Positions 19,241 to 28,364 are shown, counted from the stretch's first letter. The stretch: DNA of 54,483 nt from Neocallimastix lanati (nom. inval.) (GCA_016946835.1 JACVTC010000296.1:1-54483), one strand, 5' to 3'. Translations and numbers: made by a program. The notes: generated from the sequence alone by a model not told the origin.

Positions 19241-19346
19241 CTGTAAAGCGGAAACAATATCCGCTTATGCGAAAGCATACCGAGGTATTACGGCTACCTT
19301 AATATTCCCATACATTGAGAGGACTAAAGAATAGTACATACGGGAA
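19241..19346 (+). ncRNA. Candidate structured RNA (strand uncertain)
   Basis: This compact, less A+T-rich island has several consistent pairings. The outer stem is CTGTAA 19,241-246 with TTACGG 19,288-293 (one G-U). Hairpin GCGGA/TCCGC is at 19,248-252 and 19,260-264. Hairpin TATGC-GAAA-GCATA at 19,266-279 has a GNRA-type tetraloop. AGGTA 19,283-287 can pair with TACCT 19,295-299, which would form a pseudoknot with the outer stem. TTCCC 19,305-309 pairs with GGGAA 19,342-346 around a small ACTA/TAGT hairpin. It is flanked by plain A+T sequence on both sides. I cannot assign it to a known RNA family; the plus strand is preferred because of the GAAA tetraloop. Confidence 0.45.
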
Positions 19347-19703
19347 GTAAAAATATATAAATATATTTACTGTTAATTTATTTTTTTAAAATCAATCATA
19401 GGACAAAATTTAACAAAATAAAATAGAATAAAAAATAATATAATAATAATTGATTTGATGTAACAGTTTTTTTTTTTCAAATATTTATTAAATTTTATTT
19501 TTATTAATTATTATATAATAATTATATTAAACTTTTAAAAAAAAAAAAAAAAAGTAATTTTTAATTATTATGCTTATAATGATATTTATTTGTATTTATA
19601 CATTAATTTTTAAAAAATATGATTATGTGCAAGTTAATAGATAAATTTTTTGACTTAAAGATATTAATTTATTATAAATTTAATAATAATTTTTAACTAA
19701 TAA
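19347..19703. other. Intergenic region, no gene seen
   Basis: A region of 357 bases, A+T-rich, with a poly-T run near 19,468-19,478 and a poly-A run near 19,537-19,553. It is downstream of the minus-strand CBM18 gene and should contain its 3' end. Confidence 0.5.
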
Positions 19704-20279
19704 TTACCAACATTTACCATATCTTGATTGGCATCCAGAATCACAGTAGGCACTGGATTTACCACAATATCCATATTTACTACAACAATAATTACGTTTA
19801 CATATGTATATTCCATCCTTCTTAGAGCCACACTTATCACTAGATAATATAGTTGGAATAGCTTGCTTTTTTGCAGTAGTTTTAGTTTTCTTCTGTTTTT
19901 CTTCCAATTCCCTTCTCATGTCGTCATAGATAGGATTAGTTTCCATATCCTTTCTCATGTCATCATAGATTGGATTAGTTTCCATATCTTTTCTCATTTC
20001 ATCGTAGATAGGATTATTTTCCATTTCTTTTCTCATTTCATCGTAGATAGGATTATTTTCCATTTCCCTCCTCATGTCATCATAGATTGGATTGTTTTCT
20101 AATTCCTTTCTCATATCATCAAAATTTTTTGAATTAAAGTCATTATCCCAACGTGATCTTTTAGTTAACTCAGTTTTATATTCTTTACTAAAATTACCTT
20201 CAGCATTAGATGGTAAATTGATACAATATATTGCATTAATAGATAAAAGAAATGAAAATAAAAACTTTAGAAAATTCAT
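19704..20279 (-). CDS. Secreted chitin-binding (CBM18) protein with 13-residue repeats
   Basis: A 191-residue secreted protein. It has a hydrophobic signal peptide (about residues 1-19), a KR site near residue 40 that could be a Kex2-type cleavage point, then six copies of a 13-residue acidic repeat of the form DDMRxExExNPIY (residues 54-127). A Lys/Thr-rich linker and a C-terminal hevein-type domain (about residues 148-191) follow: CGSKKDG, YCCSKYGYCG, YCDSGCQSRYGKCW. All eight expected cysteines are present. CBM18 domains bind chitin; such proteins are abundant in anaerobic gut fungi and are not NCLDV core genes. A broken paralogue lies head-to-head at 20,599-20,950. Confidence 0.9.
   Translation of the reverse strand: MNFLKFLFSFLLSINAIYCINLPSNAEGNFSKEYKTELTKRSRWDNDFNSKNFDDMRKELENNPIYDDMRREMENNPIYDEMRKEMENNPIYDEMRKDMETNPIYDDMRKDMETNPIYDDMRRELEEKQKKTKTTAKKQAIPTILSSDKCGSKKDGIYICKRNYCCSKYGYCGKSSAYCDSGCQSRYGKCW
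19899..20120 (-). repeat. 39-base tandem repeats encoding the acidic 13-residue units
   Basis: Six tandem units, the last incomplete, each encode D-D/E-M-R followed by an acidic stretch and NPIY. Two variants alternate (ENNPIY and ETNPIY), suggesting recent unequal exchange. Both nucleotide and protein repeats are well preserved. Confidence 0.9.
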
Positions 20280-20300
20280 TTTTATTAAAAATTTTATTTA

Positions 20301-20370
20301 ATTTTTTTTATTACTTTTTTGATTAATAAAAATTTTAATTAATTTTTTATTACTTTTTTTGATTAATAAA
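20301..20370. repeat. Imperfect 30-base direct repeat in divergent intergenic region
   Basis: Two copies of a T-rich block ending GATTAATAAA lie at about 20,301-20,330 and 20,341-20,370. They sit just upstream of the minus-strand CBM18 gene in the space that separates it from its broken paralogue. They may be part of a duplicated upstream region. Confidence 0.6.
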
Positions 20371-20598
20371 TTTAATAATTTTCATTTTAAATCAATCTCT
20401 AAGTTAAAGTATGTAATATGTAATACATCAGAGTCATTTAAATTTTATAAAATGGAGTTATATACTCAAACCAATTTTTTATTATTTATTATATTTGAAT
20501 ATAGTTTACAATCTATTTTAATTTTTTTTTTTTTTTTAACAGTAGTAAAAATCTATTTTAATAAAATAATAGATTTTAATAACTATCCAATCCACTAA

Positions 20599-20950
20599 AA
20601 AAATGCTACCATTATTAAATCTACCACCAAAAAAAAAAATAATATTATCAAATTAAAAGCTACTACAAGTAAAACTAAGAAAACTAATAAAGTACTTACC
20701 TATAATAATAATTTTACTATTCCAGATAGAACTTATATTGTTGGTACTAAAACTTATTATCTTGAAAAAGTTTCAACTTTATCAACTCATTCAATTCCAA
20801 CAATATTATCAAGTGATAAATGTGGAAGTCAAATGAATGGGTATTTATATTTGTAATAATAATAAATATTGCAGTAAATATGGCTACTGTGGTACTGGTA
20901 GTAAATACTGCGATACTGATTGTAAACCAAATTATGGAAAATGTTGGTAA
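20599..20950 (+). pseudogene. Broken CBM18 paralogue
   Basis: A plus-strand relic related to the C-terminus of the protein at 19,704-20,279. The frame from 20,599 has no ATG and encodes a Lys/Thr-rich stretch, then SIPTILSSDKCGS, nearly the same as the intact paralogue. It hits TAA at about 20,854. The remaining hevein motifs (YCSKYGYCG, YCDTDCKPNYGKCW) continue in another frame to the stop at 20,948-20,950. An extra G in the GGG at about 20,840 would explain the break. The signal peptide and 13-residue repeats are absent. One expected Cys of the CC pair is also missing. Most likely a decayed inverted duplicate. Confidence 0.8.
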
Positions 20951-21889
20951 ATTAATAATTATTATAATATAAAATATTAATATATATATATAATATAAAG
21001 GTAAAATGAATATAATAAAAGTTAATATTTTTTTTTTTTAAAAAAGATATTTCAAAATTTAATATATAACATATTTTATTTCTTATTAATTATTTTTATG
21101 ATTTTTTAAAAAAAAATAATATTTTTAGAAATGATATTTTTTAAAATTTTATATATACATAATTAAAATTTTTGAAATTTAAAATCTGTTTATAAAAAAT
21201 AAATATAAATTTGATAGATATTTTAATCAATACATTTATTAATCCTAACTTAGAATCTTAGTATAATACTGATACGTTTTTTAATAATTATTTTTCCCTT
21301 TTTTTTTTTAATTGAATGGAAACAATCTAAGGTTTATCAATCAAAAAGTTAATGTTAATAAAATTAAAGTTATTATTAGTATTTTAAATATAAAGCAAAC
21401 GTTTTTGATTGTACACCTACTAAACGTTTTAATTTTCTTTAATTATATTTTCAATGATGATATTTTCCAGGGTTTAAATTATATATTTTCATATTTGTTT
21501 TTTTTTTTTTTTGAAATTAAGCAAATTTCATATTATCTTAAAAAAATACAATATTAATATATTATTAGATAAATTAGTAAAGAAATATTTTATATATAAA
21601 ATAAAAATTTAAAATAGTTTTTAAAAAAATTTTTTATATATTTATATTAAAATATTATTTTTTTATTTTTATTTTATATTTATTTATTAAATATACTTTA
21701 TTTTATTATAATTTTATATTTAAAAATTTTCATTTGTATTCAATATTTATTTACTGAATATATAAAAATAGATTTTTTAATTCTGATTTTATATTCAAGA
21801 ATTTTTATTTTTATTATACATTTAATATTTTAATAAAGTAATCCATTATTATAAATAATAATATAATTTATTAATTTAATATTTATTTA
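20951..21889. other. Intergenic region, no gene seen
   Basis: A region of 939 bases of very A+T-rich sequence with long T and A runs. An 81-codon frame at 21,312-21,557 is a hydrophobic Ile/Asn/Phe string with no motif and is probably random. No RNA or repeat of note. Confidence 0.5.
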
Positions 21890-22615
21890 TTAATATATTT
21901 TTTTTAATAATAATAATAAAATTAAAGAAATTAATAAAGACTTGTTAATTTTAACATAACTAGCATTACTTGTATCTTGTTTAGAATTATTAGTGTTTTT
22001 AACTTGTTTATATTTACATTCATCAGATTCTAAAAAATTGGCTACTTTTTTCATGGAGGTTATTTCATTGTAACTAAAACTTCCATTAGTAGATGATAAA
22101 TTTTCAAGAGCTGAAAATTGATCTAAGTTAATATTTTTTAATACTTTAATAGCAGAATCAGAACAAATTTTGGATTTGCATGTGTCCTCTAAAACTTCAT
22201 ATCCACCATTTTGCAAAATTAAAGATAGAGCCATTGGACATAAATTACCTTCTTCATCGATTTGACATTCTAATTCATAACTTAACTTTAAATTTTCCAT
22301 TATAATTGGTTGATATATTTCTTTAATTTTAGGAACATCTTTACATTTTGGGAAATAATCCAACGGATTTTTATAAAAATTTTGACATTTTTCTGTTTTA
22401 TAACTGGAGCACATTTGTTTATAATTGTCAACAGTTATTAAATTCAAGCATTCGTTATGTTCACTGTTATTCTGTTCTTCAATACATTCTTGACTTAAAC
22501 CTTCCATAAAAGTATGTTCATCATAAGTAACAGTTTTTTTTATATTAATAAATTGACAATTAGAAGCAATAGCAAATATTAAATAAAAAAGTACTTTAAA
22601 AAGGTTAGTTTCCAT
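21890..22615 (-). CDS. Cysteine-rich secreted protein, possibly membrane-anchored
   Basis: A 241-residue protein with an N-terminal signal peptide (hydrophobic to about residue 20) and a C-terminal hydrophobic stretch (SLLISLILLLLL) followed by Lys-Lys-Ile-Tyr, which could be a membrane or GPI-anchor signal. Between them are about 13 cysteines, in blocks such as SQECIEEQ, NECLNLIT, MCSSYKTEKC, FPKCKD, LECQIDEEGNLCPM and DTCKSKICSD, suggesting a disulfide-bonded extracellular domain. The last 40 residues before the anchor are Asn/Ser-rich. I do not recognise a named family; the pattern resembles secreted Cys-rich proteins of anaerobic fungi. No viral counterpart is evident. Confidence 0.8.
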   Translation of the reverse strand: METNLFKVLFYLIFAIASNCQFINIKKTVTYDEHTFMEGLSQECIEEQNNSEHNECLNLITVDNYKQMCSSYKTEKCQNFYKNPLDYFPKCKDVPKIKEIYQPIIMENLKLSYELECQIDEEGNLCPMALSLILQNGGYEVLEDTCKSKICSDSAIKVLKNINLDQFSALENLSSTNGSFSYNEITSMKKVANFLESDECKYKQVKNTNNSKQDTSNASYVKINKSLLISLILLLLLKKIY

Positions 22616-22849
22616 TTTTATATTTAATAATTATATAATTTATTTAATAATTATTAATAAAATATATAAAAATAAGATTTATATTATAAATATTTAATTT
22701 TTTCTTTTTTGTAATTTTATATTATTAACAAAGAATTTTTTTTGTTATATAATTTTAGATTAATCAATTTAAAAATAATAATGTAAATAATATTAATGTG
22801 TTAATAGTAGTAATAACTAAAATAAAAAGGTTACATTTGAATTTTTTTT
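22616..22849. promoter_or_regulatory. Upstream region of the Cys-rich secreted protein gene
   Basis: A region of 234 A+T-rich bases between the start of the minus-strand gene and the less A+T-rich island. Promoter sequence for that gene should be here, but no motif can be named. Confidence 0.35.
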
Positions 22850-23340
22850 TTTGTATTAACGACCATAGCCGATACTACCCAACTGAACATCCGTAGACAC
22901 ACAATAGTTATATAAATCTCTTTTAACAAATTTTCTACCATTATCTAGGTAATGAGTGTCCCCGCTGAACTGCACTACTGTTATCAATATCAACAAGTCA
23001 TTTTCCCATGTACATTACTTATTGACATTGTACAAATAATCCATAATTAGGTTCTTGCGGCCACAAATCTTATAATTTCTGCATACAACTGTTCCATAAC
23101 ATAATTAAATTGGAAATGACAAATATATTTTGAATATATAGCATTAAGCTGTTACATATGTTACCATATGCTAATTTTTTATCCTCACTTAAGACATACC
23201 ATACACACCCAATCCTCTCAAGCTTAGCAAGAAGGTGTAAATCGATACTAATAGAATAAGGGATATAGATTATCGTAGATTTTTTCTTGGAGGAAGAATC
23301 ATATACTTACCTTTATGTCTTACCCATCTGTAACGAAAAA
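22850..23340 (-). pseudogene. Less A+T-rich island with decayed coding sequence
   Basis: This block has visibly more G and C than any other non-coding sequence here. On the minus strand a 52-codon open stretch at 22,859-23,014 encodes natural-looking protein (for example VVQFSGDTHYLDNGRKF and CVSTDVQLGSIGYGR) before TAA. It continues upstream in the same frame beyond a TAA for about 30 codons with further cysteines. More stops follow upstream. A perfect 5' splice-site consensus, AGGTAAGTAT, lies on the minus strand at 23,303-23,312, next to a pyrimidine tract ending TTACAG. It may be the relic of a spliced host gene or of a transposed fragment. No family recognised. Confidence 0.45.
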
Positions 23341-23991
23341 AAATTCGGAAAATCATTACAATTATATTTGATTTATTATAAATTTTATTTATTAATTGGT
23401 AATCTAACCCCTATCATGTTTAGAGAAAGCATTGGATTTATATATTTTATTTAATTAAATTATTAAATAAAATTATTTTTAACACATAACATATGATATA
23501 TAAAGTATTGAGTCATATTATGAAAATTTATTTAAAGAGTATTTTGAAAATAATATAAAAATGGGTTTAATAAATTAAAGAAATGAAATTTATTAAACTT
23601 TTTTCTTTTTAAAATTTTTTTAAATTCCAATTTATATTATTGGAATATTAATTTTTAAAAAAAAAGTAATAATAATAACAATAGTATTTTTATTACTATT
23701 ACTATTATTATTATTTTTTTATATATTTTTTTATTTTTATTTATCATTTTTTTAATAATTCATTTTTTTTAATATACCATTTTTTAGTATACAATTTTTT
23801 TTTTTATTTTTTATAAATTATTTTTATTTATAATTTTAATATAATAATTTATTTAAATATTTATATAAAATTAAATATTTATAATTGTTATTTAGTATTT
23901 TTTTTTTCTTTCAAAATTTAAACAAATCCATTATTTAGCAAAAAAATTTTTTTTTTTTTTTTTTAGTGTTAATATACATTTTTAATCTATT
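23341..23991. other. Intergenic region, no gene seen
   Basis: A region of 651 bases, extremely A+T-rich, with TAA/TTA triplet runs near 23,665-23,715 and a poly-T run near 23,946-23,964. It follows the end of the broken secreted-protein gene. No gene or structured RNA seen. Confidence 0.5.
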
Positions 23992-24525
23992 TTATAGATT
24001 TTGATTTTGATTTTGATTTTTATTTCTGATCTTTTTCTTTAATCTTATATCTTTTGCTTTTTTAGTAACACTATTTAACTTAATGCTTACATTCTGAACT
24101 AAACGAACATTTTTTAAATTAAATAACTTTTCATCTACCTTATTATTATTTTCAGTGACAGCATTATTAGATTTTAATAATTCAAAAATACCATTAGAAA
24201 TACTACTGAATTCATTATGAAAATTATTAAATGTATTTTTATGTTCTCTGCCTAATGTAAGGATAAATTTAAATTTTGTGTTTCTAACGAAAATGGAAAA
24301 TTGTTTAGTCGAAAAATCAATATTTTGCTTATCATTTTCTGTGATATCACCATAAAAATATAAGTCAATAACATATTTATCCATTTTTTTAAACATGTCA
24401 TTATAAGATATAGCACCTTTATACAAATCAGGAACACTAATTATTTCATTTCCATTTTCTAAAGCTTCAATATTAATATCTTTATTAAATTTTGAAGTAG
24501 CAGACATAGCCTTATAAAATGACAT
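23992..24525 (-). CDS. C-terminal piece of the broken secreted protein
   Basis: A 177-residue piece starting at an internal ATG (MSFYKAMSATS). Its frame is open further upstream, to about 24,580, where it overlaps the end of the preceding piece. This supports continuity, since the extra 18 or so codons read as ordinary protein (LTDNKGNIESIEDYSS). It has two cysteine-free domains of mixed type and ends in a basic tail with Asn-Gln repeats. No recognisable function and no signal peptide of its own. Confidence 0.6.
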   Translation of the reverse strand: MSFYKAMSATSKFNKDINIEALENGNEIISVPDLYKGAISYNDMFKKMDKYVIDLYFYGDITENDKQNIDFSTKQFSIFVRNTKFKFILTLGREHKNTFNNFHNEFSSISNGIFELLKSNNAVTENNNKVDEKLFNLKNVRLVQNVSIKLNSVTKKAKDIRLKKKIRNKNQNQNQNL

Positions 24526-24574
24526 ACTAGAGTAATCTTCTATACTTTCTATGTTACCTTTATTATCTGTAAGT

Positions 24575-27031
24575 TTAAGAATTACCCATATTTAAATTTA
24601 AATCATCAATATCGGCTGGATCTCTACTTGCCGGCGATAAATATTTTACATAATTATATTTAGAATGGTAAGCTTTTTTCATCAGCAATTTGGAAATAGC
24701 ATTATTATTAGCATCATTAATAATTTCATTCATACATGAAGCTAGACTTACAAAATATTTTGGTTCTTTAAATAATTTATTTAAGTCAGTTAATGAAATT
24801 TTTTTAATCACAGACGTACCCCATAATAAATTACTTGAAAAAGTATCAGTAAATTGGTTATCTTGATTATATTTATCAGGATTATTTTTTACCACTTCCT
24901 GAATTGCATCAGCTAATTCGTTATTATTAATAAAAAGCATACGTAGAAGTATACTGTTACGTAGTTCTACAGTAGTGACGGATTTTGTACGATGAAGACT
25001 TTCGCTAAATATTTTATCATATTGAATTGCAACTGCAACTAAATGATTATAATAACTTGAAAATAAAACAAAATCACTAACATATTTGTGATATCCTTCA
25101 TGAGATTGTAAACCTTCGATGTTTAAACTTTCCGTTCTAATAAACTCTTCCAATTCTGAAATAATACTATAAGTAACGTCGTCTAAGTTATTATTATCAG
25201 AATATATTATATGATTTTCAATTCCTTTAAAAATATAATTTTTACCCTCTATTGAGGTTTCACTATTTTTTAAATGATTTATTATTATTCCATTTTCTTC
25301 ATTTTCACTATTCAAATTTTCCAATTCCGGAACAGATAAATAATTTTCGGAAGGTATAATGTTTTCATCAACGTCCATACCTTGTTTACTGGCACATGCA
25401 TTAAATAATATATGCACTGTTTCACTATTAAGACTTGGTTCACCATTTGTTTCATATTCATAATCATTAATTTTTTTAATTTCTCCTAAATCATTAGTTA
25501 TTTCTTTTATTTTTTCATTAAAATCTATTTGCTTATCTTCATCTAATGAATCAATATTTAAATTTTTAATTTCATCACTTATTTTTTCTATTCCATCCAT
25601 TAAATTATCAGATTCTAAAATTGTCATTGGATTTATTTCAGATGAAAATTTTTCTCCATCAATTTTAACACCTAAACTTTCTTCATTAATAATATTATCA
25701 TTATGTTCATTGATTAAAGATAATAATTGTTTAAGATTTTGAAGTAATTTATGTCTGTAATAATATGATTGAGAATTACGATTATATTCTTTATTATAAA
25801 TCATTTCATTACCATCTTCGTCTAGAATTAAACCATATTTTTCTTTGTGGATATTATAAATATTTTCAAAATATGAAATCATCAATTTTATAGATTCTTC
25901 GTCAACTTTAAAAAAATATTTTGTTGTAGATATATCGTTTTTATAACTATTAATTGCTTCATTAAAATAAGATAAGAAGAATTCACTTTCTTCTTCGCTG
26001 AATTTATCAGGGTTATTAATGTAATAAGTAGATAACATCTTCCATACATCACTAATTGTTTCAGCATTTTTAATTAATGAATTTGGATTTGAAATATCAT
26101 TTTCATAAGGAAGTAAAATATTATTATTAATTTTTTTATCATAGAAAAGTTCTACAGCATCTAAAGTAGCTGCTTTATTTTCAAATGTTACATCTATATT
26201 AGGTATGCTATACTTACATGATTCAGCTGCTCTTTTACTAATTTGCCCAACATTACATACTGCTGCAATATTAATATTTTTAAATGATTTATCTCCTTTA
26301 GATATTCTTTCATTTATTATATTTTGGGTTTTTTTAAATATATTTAAAGCATTTACTATTTCATAAACATGACCTTGGGTTTCACTTATTCCCTGAACCT
26401 TTGCATCAATTTTACCCGTTATATCTTCTTTAATAGAAATAGGAAAAAATTTAATAAGAGTTAAAATTCCACTAAAATATTTTGCCACAAACAATTTTTT
26501 AGCACTTAATTTATCTGCTCTTTCAAGTTCATCAATGTAATTTTGAGCTATATATTCATTACCAATATATTTATTTTCATCAGTATATGAAGAGGTATAT
26601 CCTTCATCATTATGAACGTCATTGTAATAATCATTCATATTATCTTTAAATCTACTTCTTACATCATTATTTTGATAATATGATGAATAAATAACATCAA
26701 AATCAGGTGATGAATTTTTTTCACTTTCTGTTAATTCTTGTTTAGTTATTACACCATGATCATTAACTAATCTATATGTTGGTTTCATTTTTGCCCTAAT
26801 TGCATTCGGATTGTTATCAATTATAAAGGATTTAGGAGCTACGACCACTTTTGCATTTTTACGTTCAGCAATTTGAATACCTGTATATCCTAAAACTGAT
26901 ATTCCTCCATCACTAACATATAAATTTTCTTTATTTATAACTTTAGGATCTTTTACTTTAATTAATTTTTTTCCATATTGTTTAGTATTGATATTTTTAA
27001 AAGTATCATAATTTAATTGTACTATATTCAT
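24575..27031 (-). CDS. Main piece of the broken secreted protein, 818 residues
   Basis: The largest surviving frame. Its first ATG overlaps the end of the preceding piece by 26 bases, and homology-like continuity runs through the overlap. It is acidic, Asn/Glu/Ile-rich and mostly helical in appearance, with few cysteines. One HEGYH (residues 644-648) fits the zinc-protease consensus HExxH, but no third ligand or family context is visible, so activity is doubtful. It ends at TAA 24,575, where the next frame continues almost at once. I do not recognise the family, and it has no clear likeness to NCLDV core proteins. Confidence 0.6.
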   Translation of the reverse strand: MNIVQLNYDTFKNINTKQYGKKLIKVKDPKVINKENLYVSDGGISVLGYTGIQIAERKNAKVVVAPKSFIIDNNPNAIRAKMKPTYRLVNDHGVITKQELTESEKNSSPDFDVIYSSYYQNNDVRSRFKDNMNDYYNDVHNDEGYTSSYTDENKYIGNEYIAQNYIDELERADKLSAKKLFVAKYFSGILTLIKFFPISIKEDITGKIDAKVQGISETQGHVYEIVNALNIFKKTQNIINERISKGDKSFKNINIAAVCNVGQISKRAAESCKYSIPNIDVTFENKAATLDAVELFYDKKINNNILLPYENDISNPNSLIKNAETISDVWKMLSTYYINNPDKFSEEESEFFLSYFNEAINSYKNDISTTKYFFKVDEESIKLMISYFENIYNIHKEKYGLILDEDGNEMIYNKEYNRNSQSYYYRHKLLQNLKQLLSLINEHNDNIINEESLGVKIDGEKFSSEINPMTILESDNLMDGIEKISDEIKNLNIDSLDEDKQIDFNEKIKEITNDLGEIKKINDYEYETNGEPSLNSETVHILFNACASKQGMDVDENIIPSENYLSVPELENLNSENEENGIIINHLKNSETSIEGKNYIFKGIENHIIYSDNNNLDDVTYSIISELEEFIRTESLNIEGLQSHEGYHKYVSDFVLFSSYYNHLVAVAIQYDKIFSESLHRTKSVTTVELRNSILLRMLFINNNELADAIQEVVKNNPDKYNQDNQFTDTFSSNLLWGTSVIKKISLTDLNKLFKEPKYFVSLASCMNEIINDANNNAISKLLMKKAYHSKYNYVKYLSPASRDPADIDDLNLNMGNS

Positions 27032-27476
27032 CTGTTTTTCCCTTATTTATTTTTAATCCAGAAGGATTAATAAATCCTTCTTTTGTAGTAGTTCCATCAT
27101 ATTCAATTGCAAATGGAATAGAAAACATTTTTTTATTATTATCTGACATAAATGGTATATATCTAATTTTTTCCTGTTTTGCCATTTTACTACCACTTGT
27201 TGATATAGGTTCATTAGTTTTTAGTTTTAATATAGAAATAGTAAAATCTTTGATTTTTACAGCTTCATAAAATTCTTTATAATTTTTATTATTATTAATA
27301 AATTCTAGAACTTTTTGATATATTATTGCTTTATTTTTTGGCATATTTAAGCTTATTCGATTCTTTTTGGGGTTACTAAAAGAATTAAAAAATTTTGCAG
27401 TAGCTTTTACCATATCAGGTTGACCAGGAATTTCTGTTATTTCGATACTAGTATTAATATCAATTATCATTTTCAT
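27006..27476 (-). CDS. Third piece of the broken secreted protein, 156 residues
   Basis: Begins MKMIIDINTS within the end of the previous piece (17-base overlap) and ends 26 bases inside the next. It is mixed alpha/beta in appearance, with segments such as EITEIPGQPDMVKATAKFFN and IRYIPFMSDNNKKM. No signal peptide or cysteines. Taken alone it might pass for a small gene, but the tight overlaps at both ends with frame changes favour a fragment. Confidence 0.55.
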   Translation of the reverse strand: MKMIIDINTSIEITEIPGQPDMVKATAKFFNSFSNPKKNRISLNMPKNKAIIYQKVLEFINNNKNYKEFYEAVKIKDFTISILKLKTNEPISTSGSKMAKQEKIRYIPFMSDNNKKMFSIPFAIEYDGTTTKEGFINPSGLKINKGKTDEYSTIKL

Positions 27477-27648
27477 CTTTATCCTTTAACCCTATACATT
27501 GTTTAAACGCATTAGCAAATAATTTTTCATCTTTTTGTGTTTTATAAGTATTAGGAATTATTATTTCAGTTATACTTCCATCAAGTAATCCATACGAAGT
27601 ACCAAGTAATTCTTTTGTTAAAATTGCTACTGGATCATATCTTTGCAA
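27460..27648 (-). CDS. Second piece of the broken secreted protein, 62 residues
   Basis: A short frame beginning at a TTG (QRYDPVAIL) with no ATG. Upstream it stays open to about 27,690, overlapping the end of the signal-peptide piece. It contains ELLGTSYGLLDGSITEI and a single cysteine. Lack of a start and continuity on both sides show it is an internal segment. Confidence 0.5.
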   Translation of the reverse strand: MQRYDPVAILTKELLGTSYGLLDGSITEIIIPNTYKTQKDEKLFANAFKQCIGLKDKDENDN

Positions 27649-27677
27649 TAACTCGTCACCTATTTTTATAATTTTGT

Positions 27678-28226
27678 TTAAATCGTTTTTTCATTTTCAA
27701 TTTTAAAAGTAGGGTCAATTAAATTGAAATGCTTGTTTATGGTTTCTAAAGCACTACGATATATTGTATCAAAAGTAACTACTTTTCCTACTAACTCATT
27801 TGAATTTTTTGCATTTCTTAATGAAGGGGCTATTTTTTGAAAATTTACTATCAACGGTTCTCTATTATTATTTTCATTATTAACTCCTATATTAGAATAT
27901 AAATTATTATATGGTGTTACTTTGTTATTAGGAATGATAATTTTACCATATTCAGGGTCAGTACGTTCAGTTATTTTATGAATATCCTCATTTTTTAAAT
28001 TAGTGTGTTCAGCTGAATCACTATCATAATTTCTGTTAACATTTATTTCTATTGGAATAGTACTATGATCGTAGGTTTCAAGAACATAATGACCATCTTT
28101 ATCTGGTGTTTCCTTACCAGCAAGATATGCTTGTAAAGAAACTTCTTCATTTGCATGATTTTCAAAACTACAATATGATTGGTTAATATGTAAAATAAAT
28201 ATAACTAAAATTATAATAATATTCAT
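27678..28226 (-). CDS. N-terminal piece of the broken secreted protein with signal peptide
   Basis: A 182-residue piece starting with a clear signal peptide (MNIIIILVIFILHINQSYC). A hydrophilic Asn/Asp/Glu-rich region follows, with segments such as DKDGHYVLETYDHSTIPIEI and YGKIIIPNNKVTPYNN. It ends shortly after an A6 run (about 27,690), where the frame of the next piece takes over. The gene starts 138 bases from the divergent 534-residue gene, so the two may share a control region. Confidence 0.7.
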   Translation of the reverse strand: MNIIIILVIFILHINQSYCSFENHANEEVSLQAYLAGKETPDKDGHYVLETYDHSTIPIEINVNRNYDSDSAEHTNLKNEDIHKITERTDPEYGKIIIPNNKVTPYNNLYSNIGVNNENNNREPLIVNFQKIAPSLRNAKNSNELVGKVVTFDTIYRSALETINKHFNLIDPTFKIENEKTI

Positions 28227-28364
28227 TTTAATTAAAAAAATTTATTTGTAAAATATATTAATAAAATCCATTTATCATTTTATATTATAAAATGAAAAAA
28301 AAAAAAATAAAATTTATACTAATTGTAAAATTAAAGTAAATTATTTTATAACTAGATAATAATT
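28227..28364. promoter_or_regulatory. Short divergent promoter region
   Basis: Only 138 bases separate the start of the broken secreted-protein gene (minus) from the 534-residue gene (plus). Both promoters must lie here, so co-regulation is likely. The sequence is A/T only apart from scattered bases and has an A12 run near 28,299-28,310; no motif can be named. Confidence 0.5.

Larger units (their letters stand above)
23992..28226 (-). pseudogene. Large secreted protein (about 1,400 residues) broken by four frame changes
   Basis: Five successive minus-strand frames lie end to end with overlaps or gaps of at most about 50 bases. In the gapped cases the protein reads on without stops across the gap in the frame of the next piece. 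This indicates one ancestral gene with a signal peptide at 28,226 and a Lys/Asn-rich end at 23,992. At least two of the breaks fall in A runs (near 27,690 and 27,047) and a third near short A runs (27,465), which fits either decay or read indels. The pieces are listed separately. I recognise no domain; the middle piece has one HExxH-like motif. A non-secreted gene starts 138 bases away on the other strand. Confidence 0.7.

Noticed and set aside
19241-19346. Group I intron core for the structured RNA
   Set aside because: GACTA and TAGT could mimic the P7 strands, but only about five bases separate them, leaving no room for P3' and P8, and there is no interrupted gene around it.
23303-23312. 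ATACTTACCT on the plus strand as a U1 snRNA 5' end
   Set aside because: The ten bases match, but no Sm site or U1 stem-loops follow. The reverse complement is an ideal 5' splice site, which needs fewer assumptions.
24560-24585. A 19-base GT...AG mini-intron joining the last two pieces of the broken secreted protein
   Set aside because: Removing it would restore the frame, but such a short intron is far below normal fungal sizes and the other three breaks have no such solution.
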